Assembly (NCBI RefSeq): GCF_016808095.1
Contig: NC_068978.1
Span: 27,353,306-27,417,305, forward strand
From: Vigna angularis
Lineage: Eukaryota; Streptophyta; Magnoliopsida; Fabales; Fabaceae
Reading direction: 5' to 3'
Length of the DNA: 64,000 bases
In this document: piece after piece, positions 11,868 to 22,870 of the stretch
Layout of the letters: each line of letters begins with the position of its first letter
Position numbering within the stretch: the first letter of the stretch is position 1
Notes under the pieces: model-generated
Database searches by the model: none
What the model was told of the DNA's origin: nothing
The model's input: only the letters and a program-made list of their open reading frames with translations
Translations under genes and position numbers: made by a program

Positions 11868-12740
11868 CAAAGTTGACAACATGTTATCTCACCCAAGTTG
11901 CTCATCTCATAAACATTGTTTCTTTCCTCCATCATGGGGTGCCAAAACATCACTTTCCTCCACTAAAACACCAGGACCAGCCTAAGACAAGATCAAAAGT
12001 GCTTAAAACTCACTTCTTTTAACAATGGTGACCCCTGTTCACCTGACTGAGTACCTGTGTTGGACTTTCTGTACAAAATCCAATTTTCTCTCGGGTAATC
12101 GTTTACAGTGTCCTTGTAATCGATTACAGTGTCAAAGAAGGTGTAAATTTGATTTCTAAGGCATAATTTGAAAGGTCTTTGAGTATAGATTCCAACAAAA
12201 CAAGAATCAACTCATTTGGAGTTCGGTGGAGAAAGTTATGAGCAAAAGAACAAGCAAAGGTCAGAGTTGGCAAAAATATATGAAACGCTAACTTGAAACA
12301 ATAAACTGTACCAACTCAAATGTCCAAAAATTACAAATTAGTAGTCATTGGAAAGATTTTTGAGTCTAGTTTCTAATAAAAAAAGAATCACATCATTTGG
12401 AGGTCGGTGGGAAAAGTTATCAGTAAAATAGCCAGGAAAGGTCAAAGTTGACAGCATGTTATCTCACTCAAGTTGCTCATCTCATAAACATTGTTTCTTT
12501 CCTCCATCATGGGGTGCCAAAACATCACTTTCCTCCATCATTGGGACATAATCACATCACTAACCTCCCTCTCCCACCACTGAAACACAAGGAACAGCCT
12601 AAGACAAGTGCAAAAGTGCCTAAAAGTCACTTTTTTTTCAATGGTGACCCCTGTTCACCTGACTGAGTACCTGTGTTAGACTTTCTGCACAAATTCCAAT
12701 TTTCTCTCGGGTAATCGTTTACAGGGTTGGTGTAAACGAT
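11868..12740 (+). repeat. Internal direct repeat of the CACTA element
   Basis: About 220 bp at 11868-12085 recurs at 12430-12740 (ggtcaaagttgac, catgttatctcac, caagttgctcatctcataaa, then gactgagtacctgtgtt and ctctcgggtaatcgtttaca). The copies are separated by about 350 bp. Confidence 0.85.
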
Positions 12741-13255
12741 TACCAGACCCTTGACTGAGTACCCTCCATTATACTTTTTTTTTCAGCTATTCGGTAATTA
12801 CCGAAGGCTTTTGGCCCTCGGTAATTACCGAAGGCTTTTGGCCCTCAGTAATTACCGAAGGTCAAAAGCCCTCGGTAAATGTTAGCGACAAGCGATTTAC
12901 CGAGGGCTCTTTGGCCGTCGATAAGCCTTCGGTAATTACCTTTTACCGACGGTTTTCGGCTGTTTCCGAGGGCTTCTGGCCTTCGGTAATGCCCTTCTTT
13001 TTTGTAGTGTGACCCTATTGTGTGAAGTATAACAAGAATATGTAATTTATCTTATATGTAGAGTATCTTCAAGACTTCATTATGTATTATGTTGGTTCAA
13101 TTGTTTTGACACCAATAAAATACGAATTCCTAATATGTGTACTTTACTAAGTGAAAGTTCAAGTCTATGTACACTTTCATTTATGTGTAAGGTTGCAATT
13201 ATTAAATTGATATTTGTGTTAAGTAATTATACAATACTCTCATATGGTGAAGGAT

Positions 13256-13724
13256 TGTTGGAATTTAAGAGTATTAGAGAAAATTTTCAGATTCATGAAG
13301 AGTTACAACCAATGAAGAGTTAAAATTATTCATGTATAGTTACCATTCATGAAAAGTTACAATAATTTATGAAGAAATGTAACTAACCAGAATCTGATAT
13401 CTCTTGGATTTGAAAGATGCCTGATCAAGATCTATATATAAAGGGATCATGTGATTTGTTAATGATTAGAGACTTTTTGTTTACATTCTGTCATTTACTT
13501 AACACACAAATCAATTCGTGAGGATTTTATTCTTGTTTGACGTTAATACTAAGAGTGAGTATTGTCGTTATATTTCTTCTTTGTATCTCAAAAGCAGATT
13601 TCGTGATCCGGTTCACTCTTATAAGGGACAAAATATTGCTTTTAAGAAAGTGTTTATTCACGCCTAGAAGATTTATATCAACTTTGCATTGTTGTTCATC
13701 TTGTTTTCCTAAGTTCTTCCAACA
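13256..13724 (+). mobile_element. Copia 3' LTR
   Basis: The 469-bp segment begins TGTTGGAATT and ends TTCCAACA, so its ends are an 8-bp inverted repeat with TG...CA. The purine-rich atggtgaaggat just upstream (13244-13255) fits a polypurine tract. It carries its own TATA box. Confidence 0.85.
13433..13442 (+). promoter_or_regulatory. TATA box of the copia LTR
   Basis: tatatataaa followed by gggatcatgtg lies 178 bp inside the LTR, where a retrotransposon promoter is expected. Confidence 0.6.
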
Positions 13725-15246
13725 ATTCAAATACAAGGGTCGAAGTTTAAAAGAAGAACCTAGAGACTCGAGAAAAAACCTTACTTTTTTATGAACTAAA
13801 ATTTGTCTTTACAAATAAGATAACCCCTTATTTATAGCTTGAGGTAAAGTACCTTAAAATTAGGTCAAATTAAAGATGAATTAACTTCTAATTATAATCA
13901 TTAATCAAAGACACACAAAATAACATGTCGTGCTTTTTAGGTGTGTTGCTCTCGCTACACGCCATTCCTAGCACTAGGTGCCACTTCTAGTGGCAACAAC
14001 TAGATAGCCTCTAACTCAAGGTGACCTTGGACCTTCTTCAATAGCTTTAGGTTGTTAAGAAAAAAACGGTCTATAAAAATAATATGTCTAAACGTTCTCA
14101 TGTTTTGAAGCTTAATCAAATAACATTAAACGAGATAAAAATCTAAAAATACTATAGCGAGAAGAATAGGGTAAGAAACATAAGTGTTAGGCTCAAAATC
14201 TCCAATCATCTAGCAACATAGGAAAACCTTAAAAAAACACTTAGAGATATATGAAACATAAAACAACTAAGTTAAAACATTAAGAAACAACGCTAAACGT
14301 CTTTCAAGTCAAAGGGTCTATGAGAGTTATGCCAAATGCGTCAGTTATACCGTACCCAATGGTAATCAGTTGAGCTCTCAAGAAGTGAAAAGGTGTCGAG
14401 ACAATGTCTTTGGCTAAACCCTTTAAAAGCCCTAAATAAAGATCCGAAAACATGTAGAAGTCGAAACTTGCTAAATGATCTTCCTTGAAAAAGACAATAT
14501 CCCAAAAAACGTTTATAACAAATTAGACGATATCATGAGCTAAACCCCTCACTTCGATCAAGGATGAAGTTTTTATTCAATGGTTGATATCTTAGAGAAA
14601 AACTTTAATCATAAACGCTACCACCTCAATGGTAGATAATGTAAAAAGCACTTATTTTTGAGTGGCTACTAAATTGTTCTCTAAATAAGTTTTACTGTTA
14701 TAATCACATATTTTAGATTATAACTTACTGTTTTAGAAATTTAATTTCTAAACGAGATTAATTGCAAAAGTAAACTCAACTGCATACTATGTTAACATCA
14801 CATATTGTTTATAATGTAACGTAAAACAAACTTAACTATTGATGAAAAATGAAGAGAAAAACTACACGAGAAACTGAATAATATTTATTTACTGTCATGA
14901 CATGCAGTCTTCAGACACAGTGAGTGAGAAACCTCGACCACCAAACCAGCATCTATGTACAAAGTGATGAGGTTTCCTACTATGTTTTATTTCAAAACCT
15001 AACAATGAAATACAAAACCATGCACATGCTAAATCGTATACATATATACGTATCTCCGAAATAAATGGAAAAGCTTGAAACAATCAAACAAACAAAAACA
15101 ACGACTTTAAAATGAACGTATCAGACAATCGCGTGCTGTCACTTTATCACAGTTTCGACTAATATTCACGACACATGTTTAAGGTTGTACGAGACACATA
15201 TTATGTGTCAAAAAAATTAGGTGAAACCACGGTAATTCTGAACTAA
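13725..15246. other. No gene recognised; 3' flank of the proline-rich gene at the right
   Basis: AT-rich, no long frame and no clear terminal repeats. The portion around 13740-14200 (cccttatttatagcttgagg) could be part of an old LTR in reverse, which I cannot prove. Positions after about 14880 probably include the 3' UTR of the minus-strand gene at 15251. Confidence 0.4.
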
Positions 15247-15567
15247 TTAGTTATTCGCCATAGTTGTGATGGCCATGATCATGAGAGACTGAGACTGATT
15301 CAGGTTCAGAAGGTGGGTCACCGCTAGCATCAGCAGCACCGTATCCAGGTTCATCGATCTGAATGGATTGATAGGAAGTGATGGCGGGTGGTGGTGGTGA
15401 TTGGTTATTTTCTGGGGCATATTGATGTGGAGGTGAAGTTGTTGTAGGTGGTGGTGGTTGGTTATATTCTGGGGCATATTGATGTGGAGGTGAAATTGTT
15501 GGTGGCTTCTTTATTAGTCTTGAAAGTAAGACAACACCACCAAGGAGAAGAAAAGCCACCAAGATGC

Positions 15568-15954
15568 TGTTGGGTATCAGTCATACGACACAAGCACACA
15601 CAACAAAGTATAAAGATGAGAAAATTTAGACTAGGCAAATAACTGGAAATTTAATACTAAGAGGAGAAATTACAACACTCTTTTGAATTCCTTGGGTATC
15701 AGTCATACGACACAAGCACACACAACAAAGTATAAAGATGAGAAAATTTAGACTAGGCAAATAACTGGAAATTTTATACTAAGAGGAGAAATTACAACAC
15801 TCTTTTGAATTTCTCAATTGCTTAAAAGCAAGAGAACTAAAGAAGGAAGAGAAGAGAATGGGATGAGGAAAGGGGAACCTTAACCTCTCTTTTATAACCA
15901 AAGGAGGAAGTCCCTTACAATGTTTTACTAGATGTGGGACTTCTCTCCTTCACA
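15568..15954 (-). mobile_element. Copia 3' LTR with an internal 122-bp tandem duplication
   Basis: 387 bp compared with 265 bp for the 5' LTR. The extra 122 bp is a second copy of the LTR end segment (ttgggtatcagtcatacgac to ctcttttgaatt), seen at 15569-15690 and 15691-15812. Confidence 0.9.
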
Positions 15955-15993
15955 ATCTCCCACTTGAAGATTTTGATTAAACTAATCAAATCT

Positions 15994-17913
15994 TCACACC
16001 ATATTTGCCATCCACATCTCCATTGGAGTTTTCAGCTCAATTGTAGTTGATGGTGACCTGTTTATCAAGTAACAAGCATTTTTAACTGCTTCTGCCCAAA
16101 AGGATTTAGCTACACCCGCAGTTTGCAACATAGCTCGTGTTCTTTCTAGAAGAGTTCTGTTCATCCGCTTTGCTTCACCATTTTGTTGCGGTGTGTGTGG
16201 TACTGAAAATTGTCTGACAATACCTTCTTTCTTGCAGAAATCTTGAAAATCTCCATCTACATATTCTCCTCCGTTATTTGTTCTCAAGCACTTAATTCTT
16301 TTTCCAGTTTCAAGTTCTACTTGTGCTTTGAACTCCTTGAACTGAGCAAACACATCGGACTTCTTCTTGATAGGATACACCCATAATCTCCTAGAGTAAT
16401 CATCAATAAATGATACAAAGTATTTTGCTCCTCCGAGGGATAGTTCTGGTGATTCCCACACATCAGAATGAATCAAGTCCAGTATATGTTTACTTTTGGT
16501 AGTCGTTCTAGCAAACTTCAGCCTATGTTGCTTGCTTGTTACACAATGCTCGCAAAAAGGTGAATCAACCTTCTTGAGCCCGGGTATGAGATTACGTTCC
16601 GCAAGAATTTGCAGTCCTCACTCTAACATATGCCCAAGTCTACGATGCCACAATAGTATTGCTTCTTCTTCGCTTGTCGATGCAACAGTTGCATTAGCTT
16701 CTTGCACAGTATCTCCCATAAGCACATATAAGTTTGCTGTGATCTTCTCAGCTTTCATGACCACCAAATTTCCCCTCACTGCTTTCAAGATCCTTTCTTC
16801 AATATGGATCTTACATCCGAGGTCATCTAGTTGTCCTATAGACAATAGATTCTTCTTCAAGTCTTTCACATGTCTTACTCCTTGAATTGTGCGAACAGTA
16901 CCATCATACATCTTTATTTTGATTGTACCAATTGCAGCAATCTCCAATGCATGGTCATTTCCCATGAAAACATATCCACCTGAGATAGGCTCATAAGTGT
17001 GAAACCAGTCTCGATGTGGAGTCATGTGCCACGTTGCTCCTGAATCCATTATCCATCTATCATGAAATTTCTTTTCACCATTAGAACTGATTGCTGCTTC
17101 GCTCACCAGGATTTCTCCATCTTCTTCGGCATTTGCAACACAACCTTGTGAGGTTGAAGCTTCATTTTTCCTCTTCCAGCACTCTTTCTTTGTGTGCCCT
17201 TTCTTGCCACAATAGTAGCATTTGTATTTGAAACTCTTCTTACTTTGTGAGCTTGACCTTTCATTACTTTTACTCCCACTGGAGCCACGTTCCATTGATT
17301 TTCCTCTTGTCATCATCAATGCTTCTGCTTGTTTAGAGGTTTCCGCTCTATCTACTTTGTTTTTCTGCCTGGATTCTTCTTCAAGAATAGTTCCGGCAAC
17401 ATCCTCAAAGTATAGGTGCCCTTCAATATTATTGTTAGTAACGTTGATGATGAGTTGGTCATACGAGTCTGGTAAGCTTTGAAGTAGAAGTTCTGCATGC
17501 TCATTTTCAACTATGTTGAAATCTACGGCTGATAGTTGGGCGAACAAGGTGTTGAGGTGGTTGATATGATCCGTCACCGAAGTAGACTCACTCATTTGAA
17601 GTGTGTAAAGTTTTCTTTTCAAAAATATCCTTGTGTGAAGAGACTTGACCTCATATAATTTTATGAGGACATCCCAAATCTCCTTTGCTGTATTTTTCTC
17701 CGCCACGTTAGATAATACTGAGTCTGCCATTGCCAGGTGCAAATTTGCGATAGCGTTGTTTTCAATTTCTTTCCACTTCTGATCCGTCATTTCTGCGGGT
17801 TTTTCTTCAATTGCATCTATGCAATTGTCTTTTCTCAGAATTGCCTTCATCTTTAATTTCCATAACGAGAAATTATTCCCGTTAACGTTCTCTATCTCAT
17901 ATTTTGTCGTCAT
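15994..17913 (-). pseudogene. Copia gag-protease-integrase reading frame with a stop and lost catalytic residues
   Basis: From 17913 the frame runs 431 codons: a UBN2-type Gag (residues 1-190), a CCHC zinc knuckle CYYCGKKGHTKKEC (232-245), an aspartic protease active site DSGATWH (290-296) and the gag-pre-integrase motif LLWHRRLGHM. A TGA at 16615-16617 interrupts it, but the same frame reopens and carries the integrase core (HSDVW, FIDDYSRRLWVY, TPQQNG) down to 15994. Two catalytic acids appear changed: TNNGGEY where the family has TDNGGE, and NGEAKRMN where it has NGVAERMN. Reverse transcriptase and RNase H are absent. It cannot be self-sufficient and would need enzymes from a related element. 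Confidence 0.88.
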
Positions 17914-18238
17914 TTCTTTTTTCTCAGAACCGGCTTATGCACTTCTCACTATGAATAGTATTGTCTACTGGAACTACACAGGTAGACCGTAAAGTAAAGC
18001 CTAAGAAGTTCCCAGGAAAGAGAGGTGGGTCACAACGGACACTCTTAAGTACCAAGTCTTTCCTTAGCCAAAACTTTCCCAGACAGCACTTTCACACTAC
18101 CAGACGTTTCCAGTAATAACTCTTTTCTGATGCGGAAGATCGGATTAAACCGCAACCACAGAGCATACTCAGAATTTTTTACCAACACTATTCTAATGAC
18201 AATAGCAGCGGAATACAAACCTATAGCTCTGATACCAC

Positions 18239-18503
18239 TGTTGGGTATCAGTCACACGACACAAGCACACACAACAAAGTATAAAGATGAGAAAATTTAG
18301 ACTAGGCAAATAACTGGAAATTTTATACTAAGAGGAGAAATTACAACACTCTTTTGAATTCCTCAATTGCTTAAAATCAAGAGAACTAAAGAAGGAAGAG
18401 AAGAGAATGGGATGAGGAAAGGGGAACCTTAACCTCTCTTTTATAACCAAAGGAGGAAGTCCCTTACAATGTTTTACTAGATGTGGGACTTCTCTCCTTC
18501 ACA
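18239..18503 (-). mobile_element. Copia 5' LTR and adjacent primer-binding site
   Basis: 265-bp LTR. The adjacent gctctgataccac (18226-18238) is the reverse complement of the usual Met-tRNA primer-binding site, which fixes the element's orientation. Confidence 0.92.
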
Positions 18504-18982
18504 GATGCCACCTAGAGAAGCTGAAACTGCTAATACAGCTTTGTAGTCGTGTTTCACTACAATATAAGGAGGAGGAGGAGACATAGAGTAGGGTGTGATT
18601 GGAGGAGGAGGAGGAACGATAGGAGTATTGGGAAGGCATGAACAGTTATGGGAAATGGGAGGTGGAAGTTTGGTCGTGTTACAGTTTGAAGGTGGAGATG
18701 ACGGTGGTGGTGGAGGTGGTGGAAAGGGTTTTGTGTAGTTTGTCTTGTTGCAATGTGGCGGCGGCGGTGGTGGTGGTGGTTGTGGTGGTGGAGGAGGAGG
18801 AGGAGGAAAATAGTATGGATAATAGGGTGAACATGGTGGTGGAGAATATGGAGGACTCATTGTTGTTGTATCAGAATGATGATGATACTCTTTCTTTTTC
18901 TACAATGGATGTTGGAATATTTTAGTTGTTGAGATGAGTGTGATGAAGTGTCTATACCATTCTCTTTCACTCTTTTTCAACG

Positions 18983-18990
18983 ATATATAA
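18983..18990 (-). promoter_or_regulatory. Likely TATA box of the proline-rich gene
   Basis: On the minus strand cttatatatcg lies about 120 bp upstream of the ATG at 18860, a normal distance for a plant TATA box plus a short 5' UTR. Confidence 0.5.
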
Positions 18991-19264
18991 GTCATTTTTT
19001 GGATTAAAAAGAATTTATGTGATTATAGATCAATCTAAAATATGGAAATTTTAGATTAATTCTATAGTCATTTTGTAGTGAGACGTCATAATGTTAGAAC
19101 ACTTAAAATAAAAACTGAAAAACAAAATTACAGATGCATGAAAAGTATTATATAATATTCTATTATAGATCAATCTAAAATATGGCAAACAGACAAGTAA
19201 TGTCACAAATTAAATCAGAAAGTATGTTTACATGGCAACCAAAATAAATTATAACAAATTAGCG

Positions 19265-19730
19265 AAGGTGTAGGTATTTAAAAATAAAGTGAAATTCTAA
19301 AGGTAAAAAAATAAAAGATAAAATTATAATGAATGTTAATAATATGGCAATCAGAAACTCTCATTTTTAATAAAAAAAAGTATAATAATAATAGTAGTAG
19401 TAATAATAATTAGAACGATATTATTAGAATCAGGATGCATCGTATTCATCTTTGTACTAAATTTAGGGAAAACTAAAAGAATAATAGTTAATGCAAAAGT
19501 TGAGAAGAGAATGCAGATATGCTTTTTCTTTAAATGGAGCAATGCGGGCTGAGATGTGAGCCAACAACATGAAAATAAAATTGAAGAAATGATTCAAAAA
19601 TTGTAAACAAAAGGAAGATATGTTTTTCTTTGATGGGAGGAATGCGTGTTGAAATGGATTAGTATGAGATTCTAGAGTGTTCAAAGGTTTTACACTCAAA
19701 AGAGCAAAGAAGAGATTAAAGTTAAGTGTG
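19265..19730. repeat. Dispersed low-copy repeat, copy B
   Basis: Same-orientation partner of 2205-2700. It lies just upstream of the possible exons at 19731-20932, so both copies could be old upstream regions of duplicated genes. Confidence 0.6.
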
Positions 19731-21642
19731 AGAGGTATACTCATTTCAGCCCTAATTGCAGAGAGCATTACCTGAGTCTTCGAAGGTTTGTGGAAATTGC
19801 AGAGCACACATATCTTCAGGTAAATACAAAACATATTCATCCCTCTCTTCATCTTTTCTTTCCTATTTTCAACTTTTCCTTCCTTGTCTTCTTTTGCGAT
19901 ATTACAAATGTTAATTTCAAAATGTTAGACATGTTAATTTGTTATAATTTTCCTATTTATTATTTAAAATTAAAGTTAAGCAGATAGTTTCAAAATTTTC
20001 ACTGAACATTATACTAGTTGATCCATATGTATTCAATTCAACTCATTCAATCCTTTTAATTGTTGCACTAATACATCATCTTTTTCTTTTGCCTCATTTA
20101 GTCTTACCAACGACTACTAAAATAATTACTTCAATAGAAATAGTAATAAAAAAATCATTGAGCCTTGAAGTAATCTATTGATTTTCCCAAAAATAATCCA
20201 AAATCACTTTTATACGTAAATATTCCCAAGGTTTGATTGCACTTCGATTTCTAAATGTCATAATTGTATTATTTTAGTCCTAAAGTTTCCGTTTTTCTCT
20301 TTTAGTAGACGTAGAATTTAATTCCGTCATAATTGTATTATTTTACAAGGAAGATCACTATAATAATATGGTGCCTTTTACAAACAACTATATATAGGAT
20401 TGGTTAAGTCTTCTTCTATTCAAAATGAAAGAAATTTTAACAACCATGACATTCTTGCTGTATTTTGAAAAAAATAGCATTGATGTATATTGTGGCCTTC
20501 AAAGGTTCCTATACTTGTAGTTGAAGGGGAAGCACAATCTTTTCTCAAGTGCAATTATTAACTCCATTGCTTTAATGCTTCAAATTGGTTTAGAAGAGCG
20601 CCTACATTTTGAATTCCTTCTATGCTAGACAAATGCACACTTAAAAAATTAGTTAAGTCATAAGTAAAAATACTAATTCCAATTAGGATAAAGTTGATTA
20701 CAAGGTTTCTGCTTATTTGGTATGTCTTTGTTAAAAGAAGACGAATTGTATTATTGATGTAAATGTTTTGGACTGCTTTTCTTCTCATGTGCAATTCATT
20801 TGTTTATTTTTAGGTCCAAAGAAAAACATAAACAAAGCTTTTGTTTGTCCAAAATTGGAGAGGATTAAGGGTTCACAGTTAAAGCCAAGACGTAAGAAAA
20901 AAAATAACATAAACTTCACAAAGGATCAAGGTAAATACTTGTTTGCTTTGTTTTTCCAAATTGTTCTATCACATTTGTTTTACTATAATTGTGTACTAAC
21001 CAGAATATGCGTGTTTCAAATATTTGTTTTAAAGATAATAAGTTTATCATCTACTACAAGAAATTTATCAAATATCTACCAAATGTAAAAAAAAATAAAA
21101 ATTATTCGTTATAATGACTAAATTATACAATATTCTATAAACTAAAAATTTTTAGTACCTAAAATATAATATTTACAATTAATAAAGAATTATAATAAAT
21201 TTTAAATTGATCTTTAATTTTAGTTATCAAGATTTTACTTATAATTATTGTTGATTCTAAATTAGAGACTAATTATTAGACTTTCATCCATAAACGAATT
21301 ATAATTTTTATTAATAGTAATAACTAGTTTAAATATTAATAATTTTTAATTTATAAAATGATGAATAATTTAGTCACTGTAATGTCTAATTTTTTGTCTC
21401 TAAATTTTGTTGCTATTTAATAATTTTTTTGTAATGATGGTACTTAAACATGGGATAATGGTTACCAAATAAGCTTATATTATGTTATATTATGTTAAAT
21501 GCGTCTCACTTATGAATATAATCATATTTTAAATTAGCTAGTTATATAAATTATACAATGGCCCTAGGATTGGTTGTAAATCATTTGGACTAAATATACA
21601 AAGGATATATATATATAATTCATGAAGTTCCTCTTATAACTT
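19731..21642. other. Mostly non-coding; two possible exons
   Basis: A candidate short exon ends at 19818 (catatcttcag|gtaaat). A better one lies at 20813-20932 and is listed separately. From 21052 to about 21440 the sequence ctactacaagaaatttatc ... aatttttttgtaatgatgg has weak inverted ends and may be an old DNA transposon. Confidence 0.35.
20813..20932 (+). other. Possible internal exon of an unrecognised gene
   Basis: A 120-bp segment sits between a good acceptor (tttatttttag) and a good donor (gatcaag|gtaaat). One frame reads GPKKNINKAFVCPKLERIKG followed by a Lys/Arg-rich stretch (KPRRKKKNN), suggestive of a basic nuclear segment. No family recognised and the rest of the gene is not found. 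Confidence 0.3.
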
Positions 21643-22870
21643 CACTAGTAAAAAAATGGGATTAGGAAGCGCAATATACGCTTCGGTTTAAGCGAACCCG
21701 AAGCATATAATAGTGCGGTGGCAGAATCGTAATAATAACTTAAATATATGCCTCGGTTGTTCCATAACCGGTGCCTAAAGCACGCTACTAACTCGGTTCT
21801 ATGTAGAACCGAGGCATAAAACTCTGCTCCACTGACAGCTGTTGGGTCTAATAAGAGCAACTAACTCGGTTGCCTAGCAACCGATGCCTAAAAGACACTA
21901 CTAACTCGGTTTTAGGCGAAACCGAGGCATAACTCCTTCCACCTAACACGGTTCTGAGATTAACTCTTCATTTTCACTTCTCTCTGCCCGTGACTCCCAT
22001 TCTTCTTCTCTTCTTCGTGCTCACTCCCCCTCGTGCTCTCACTCTCCTCTGTCCGTGCTTCCGCCGCTGCCTCCGCCGCTGCCTCCGCTGCCTTCGCCGA
22101 TGTTGCTGCCACCGCCGCTCTAGATCCACCGCTCCAGATCGCCATCGCCAAGCCGCTGCAGATCGACGAGCCTCCATCGTTGCTGCCTGCCTCCGCCGCT
22201 CTCGATCCACCTCTCCAGATCGCCGCTGCCTCCGCCTCTCCAGATCGGTGAGCCTCCGTCGTTGCTGCCTGCCTCCGCCGCTCTCCATCCACTGCTCCAG
22301 ATCGTCGCTGCCTCCGCCTCTCCAGATCGGCGAGCCCTCCGTCGTTGCTGCCTGCCTCCGCCGTTCTCGATCCACCGCTCCAGATCGCCACTGCCTCCGC
22401 CTCTCCAGATCGACGAGCCTCCGTCTACTCTTGTTCTTCTGCTTTTGAGGCCAGGCCAGTGAAGACTCACAGTCACAAGCACTTTGGGTTTCTGAAATTG
22501 TAAAATGTTAGGTCTATTTTTGATCTGGGATCGGGATTGGAGTTGGGATTGGGATTTTTCGTTTGTGTGAAAAACATTGACTTGCTGAAACAGTTTCTTG
22601 TTGCTGAAAAATTTTTTGCTGAAACAATTTCTGGTTTCTGAAACCATTTCTGGTTGCCTACTGTAAACAGGTTGAATCTGAAAAAAAAAAAAAATAGGAT
22701 ACTGCCTCGGTTATGTAAGAACCGAGGCATATTTCTGTATGCTTTTTATCTCAGTCCATGACCCGAGACATAAAATCGGTCCTTTCTACCTCGCTCGCAT
22801 ATGCTTCGGTTGCAAAACCGATGTCAATAATAAAAAATAACCGGTGCCTTTTCTGGTTAATGTACTAGTG
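21643..22870 (+). mobile_element. Small CACTA element, family 2 (CACTAGTA ends)
   Basis: Ends CACTAGTAAAAAAAT and ...aatgtactagtg, with a perfect 3-bp duplication CTT (21640-21642, 22871-22873). Subterminal repeats are ctcggtt / aaccgaggc motifs. The interior is GC-rich and holds a tandem repeat (22100-22430) built from ctccagatcg and cctccgccgctc. Frames through it (Ala-rich, RRSGEAE or SRSTAPD types) are products of the repeat rather than a gene. No transposase. Confidence 0.93.
22100..22430. repeat. GC-rich tandem repeat inside the small CACTA element
   Basis: Repeated modules of gcctccgccgctctc-gatccac-ctccagatcg-gagcctccgtcgttgctgcct, several near-identical copies. It may derive from amplification of a captured host leader. 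Confidence 0.85.

Larger units (their letters stand above)
9228..13009 (+). mobile_element. CACTA DNA transposon (non-autonomous), family 1
   Basis: It starts CACTACAAGAAAAG and ends cttcttttttgtagtg, with a perfect 3-bp target duplication TGA (9225-9227, 13010-13012). Subterminal motifs taattaccgaaggc / gccctcggtaatt are repeated many times, especially at 12790-12990, and presumably bind transposase as in other CACTA elements. No transposase gene is visible. The interior has an unrecognised GC-richer leader (9370-9830), a degenerate repeat of about 300 bp (10430-11480), and a direct repeat listed separately. It shares ends and interior modules with 51092-56754. Confidence 0.93.
6012..13724 (+). 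mobile_element. Ty1/copia retrotransposon, internally deleted, with two nested insertions
   Basis: A gag fragment (6012-6345) is joined directly to the end of reverse transcriptase/RNase H (6359-6709, 8568-8907), followed by a 3' untranslated stretch and a 3' LTR (13256-13724). Most of pol is missing. An LTR-type element (6710-8562) splits RNase H, and a CACTA element (9228-13009) sits between RNase H and the LTR. The 5' LTR is not in the window; the left side abuts another LTR at about 6011. Nesting shows the copia was present before both inserts. Confidence 0.85.
15568..18503 (-). mobile_element. Young non-autonomous Ty1/copia retrotransposon
   Basis: It has a 5' LTR (18239-18503) and a 3' LTR (15568-15954), both with TGTGAAGG...CCCAACA ends on the minus strand, and a perfect 5-bp duplication GATGC (15563-15567, 18504-18508). 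A primer site gtggtatcagagc matching initiator Met-tRNA follows the 5' LTR (18226-18238), and agtgggagat precedes the 3' LTR. The interior keeps gag, protease and part of integrase; reverse transcriptase and RNase H are deleted. Over the shared LTR length I see only about three differences, so insertion is recent. Confidence 0.95.
15251..18860 (-). pseudogene. Proline-rich single-pass membrane protein gene split by a copia insertion
   Basis: Two minus-strand pieces fit one 222-codon frame: 18860-18504 and 15562-15251. The N-terminal 119 residues are extensin-like (MSPPYSPPPCSPYYPYY, then poly-Pro blocks with CNKTNY and NCSCLPNTP), followed by VVKHDYKAVLAVSASLGGI. After the insertion the frame goes on as LVAFLLLGGVVLLSRLIKK, completing one hydrophobic helix, then a cytosolic-type tail with two SPPHQYAPE repeats and an acidic, His-rich end (HDHGHHNYGE). 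Proline-rich membrane proteins of this layout are thought to contact the cell wall. The copia element and its GATGC duplication lie exactly between Ile119 and Leu120, inside the helix. The host frame is otherwise clean, so disruption looks recent. The exact family is not identified. Confidence 0.8.

Noticed and set aside
18638..18925. Plus-strand Val/Glu-rich frame
   Set aside because: Antisense shadow of the poly-proline coding sequence.
19351..19852. Minus-strand hydrophobic frames
   Set aside because: AT-rich low-complexity translation; the same repeat at 2205-2700 does not keep them open.
22120..22647. Minus-strand Arg/Gly-rich frames over the small CACTA element
   Set aside because: They follow the GC-rich tandem repeat in three frames equally; nothing marks one as real.
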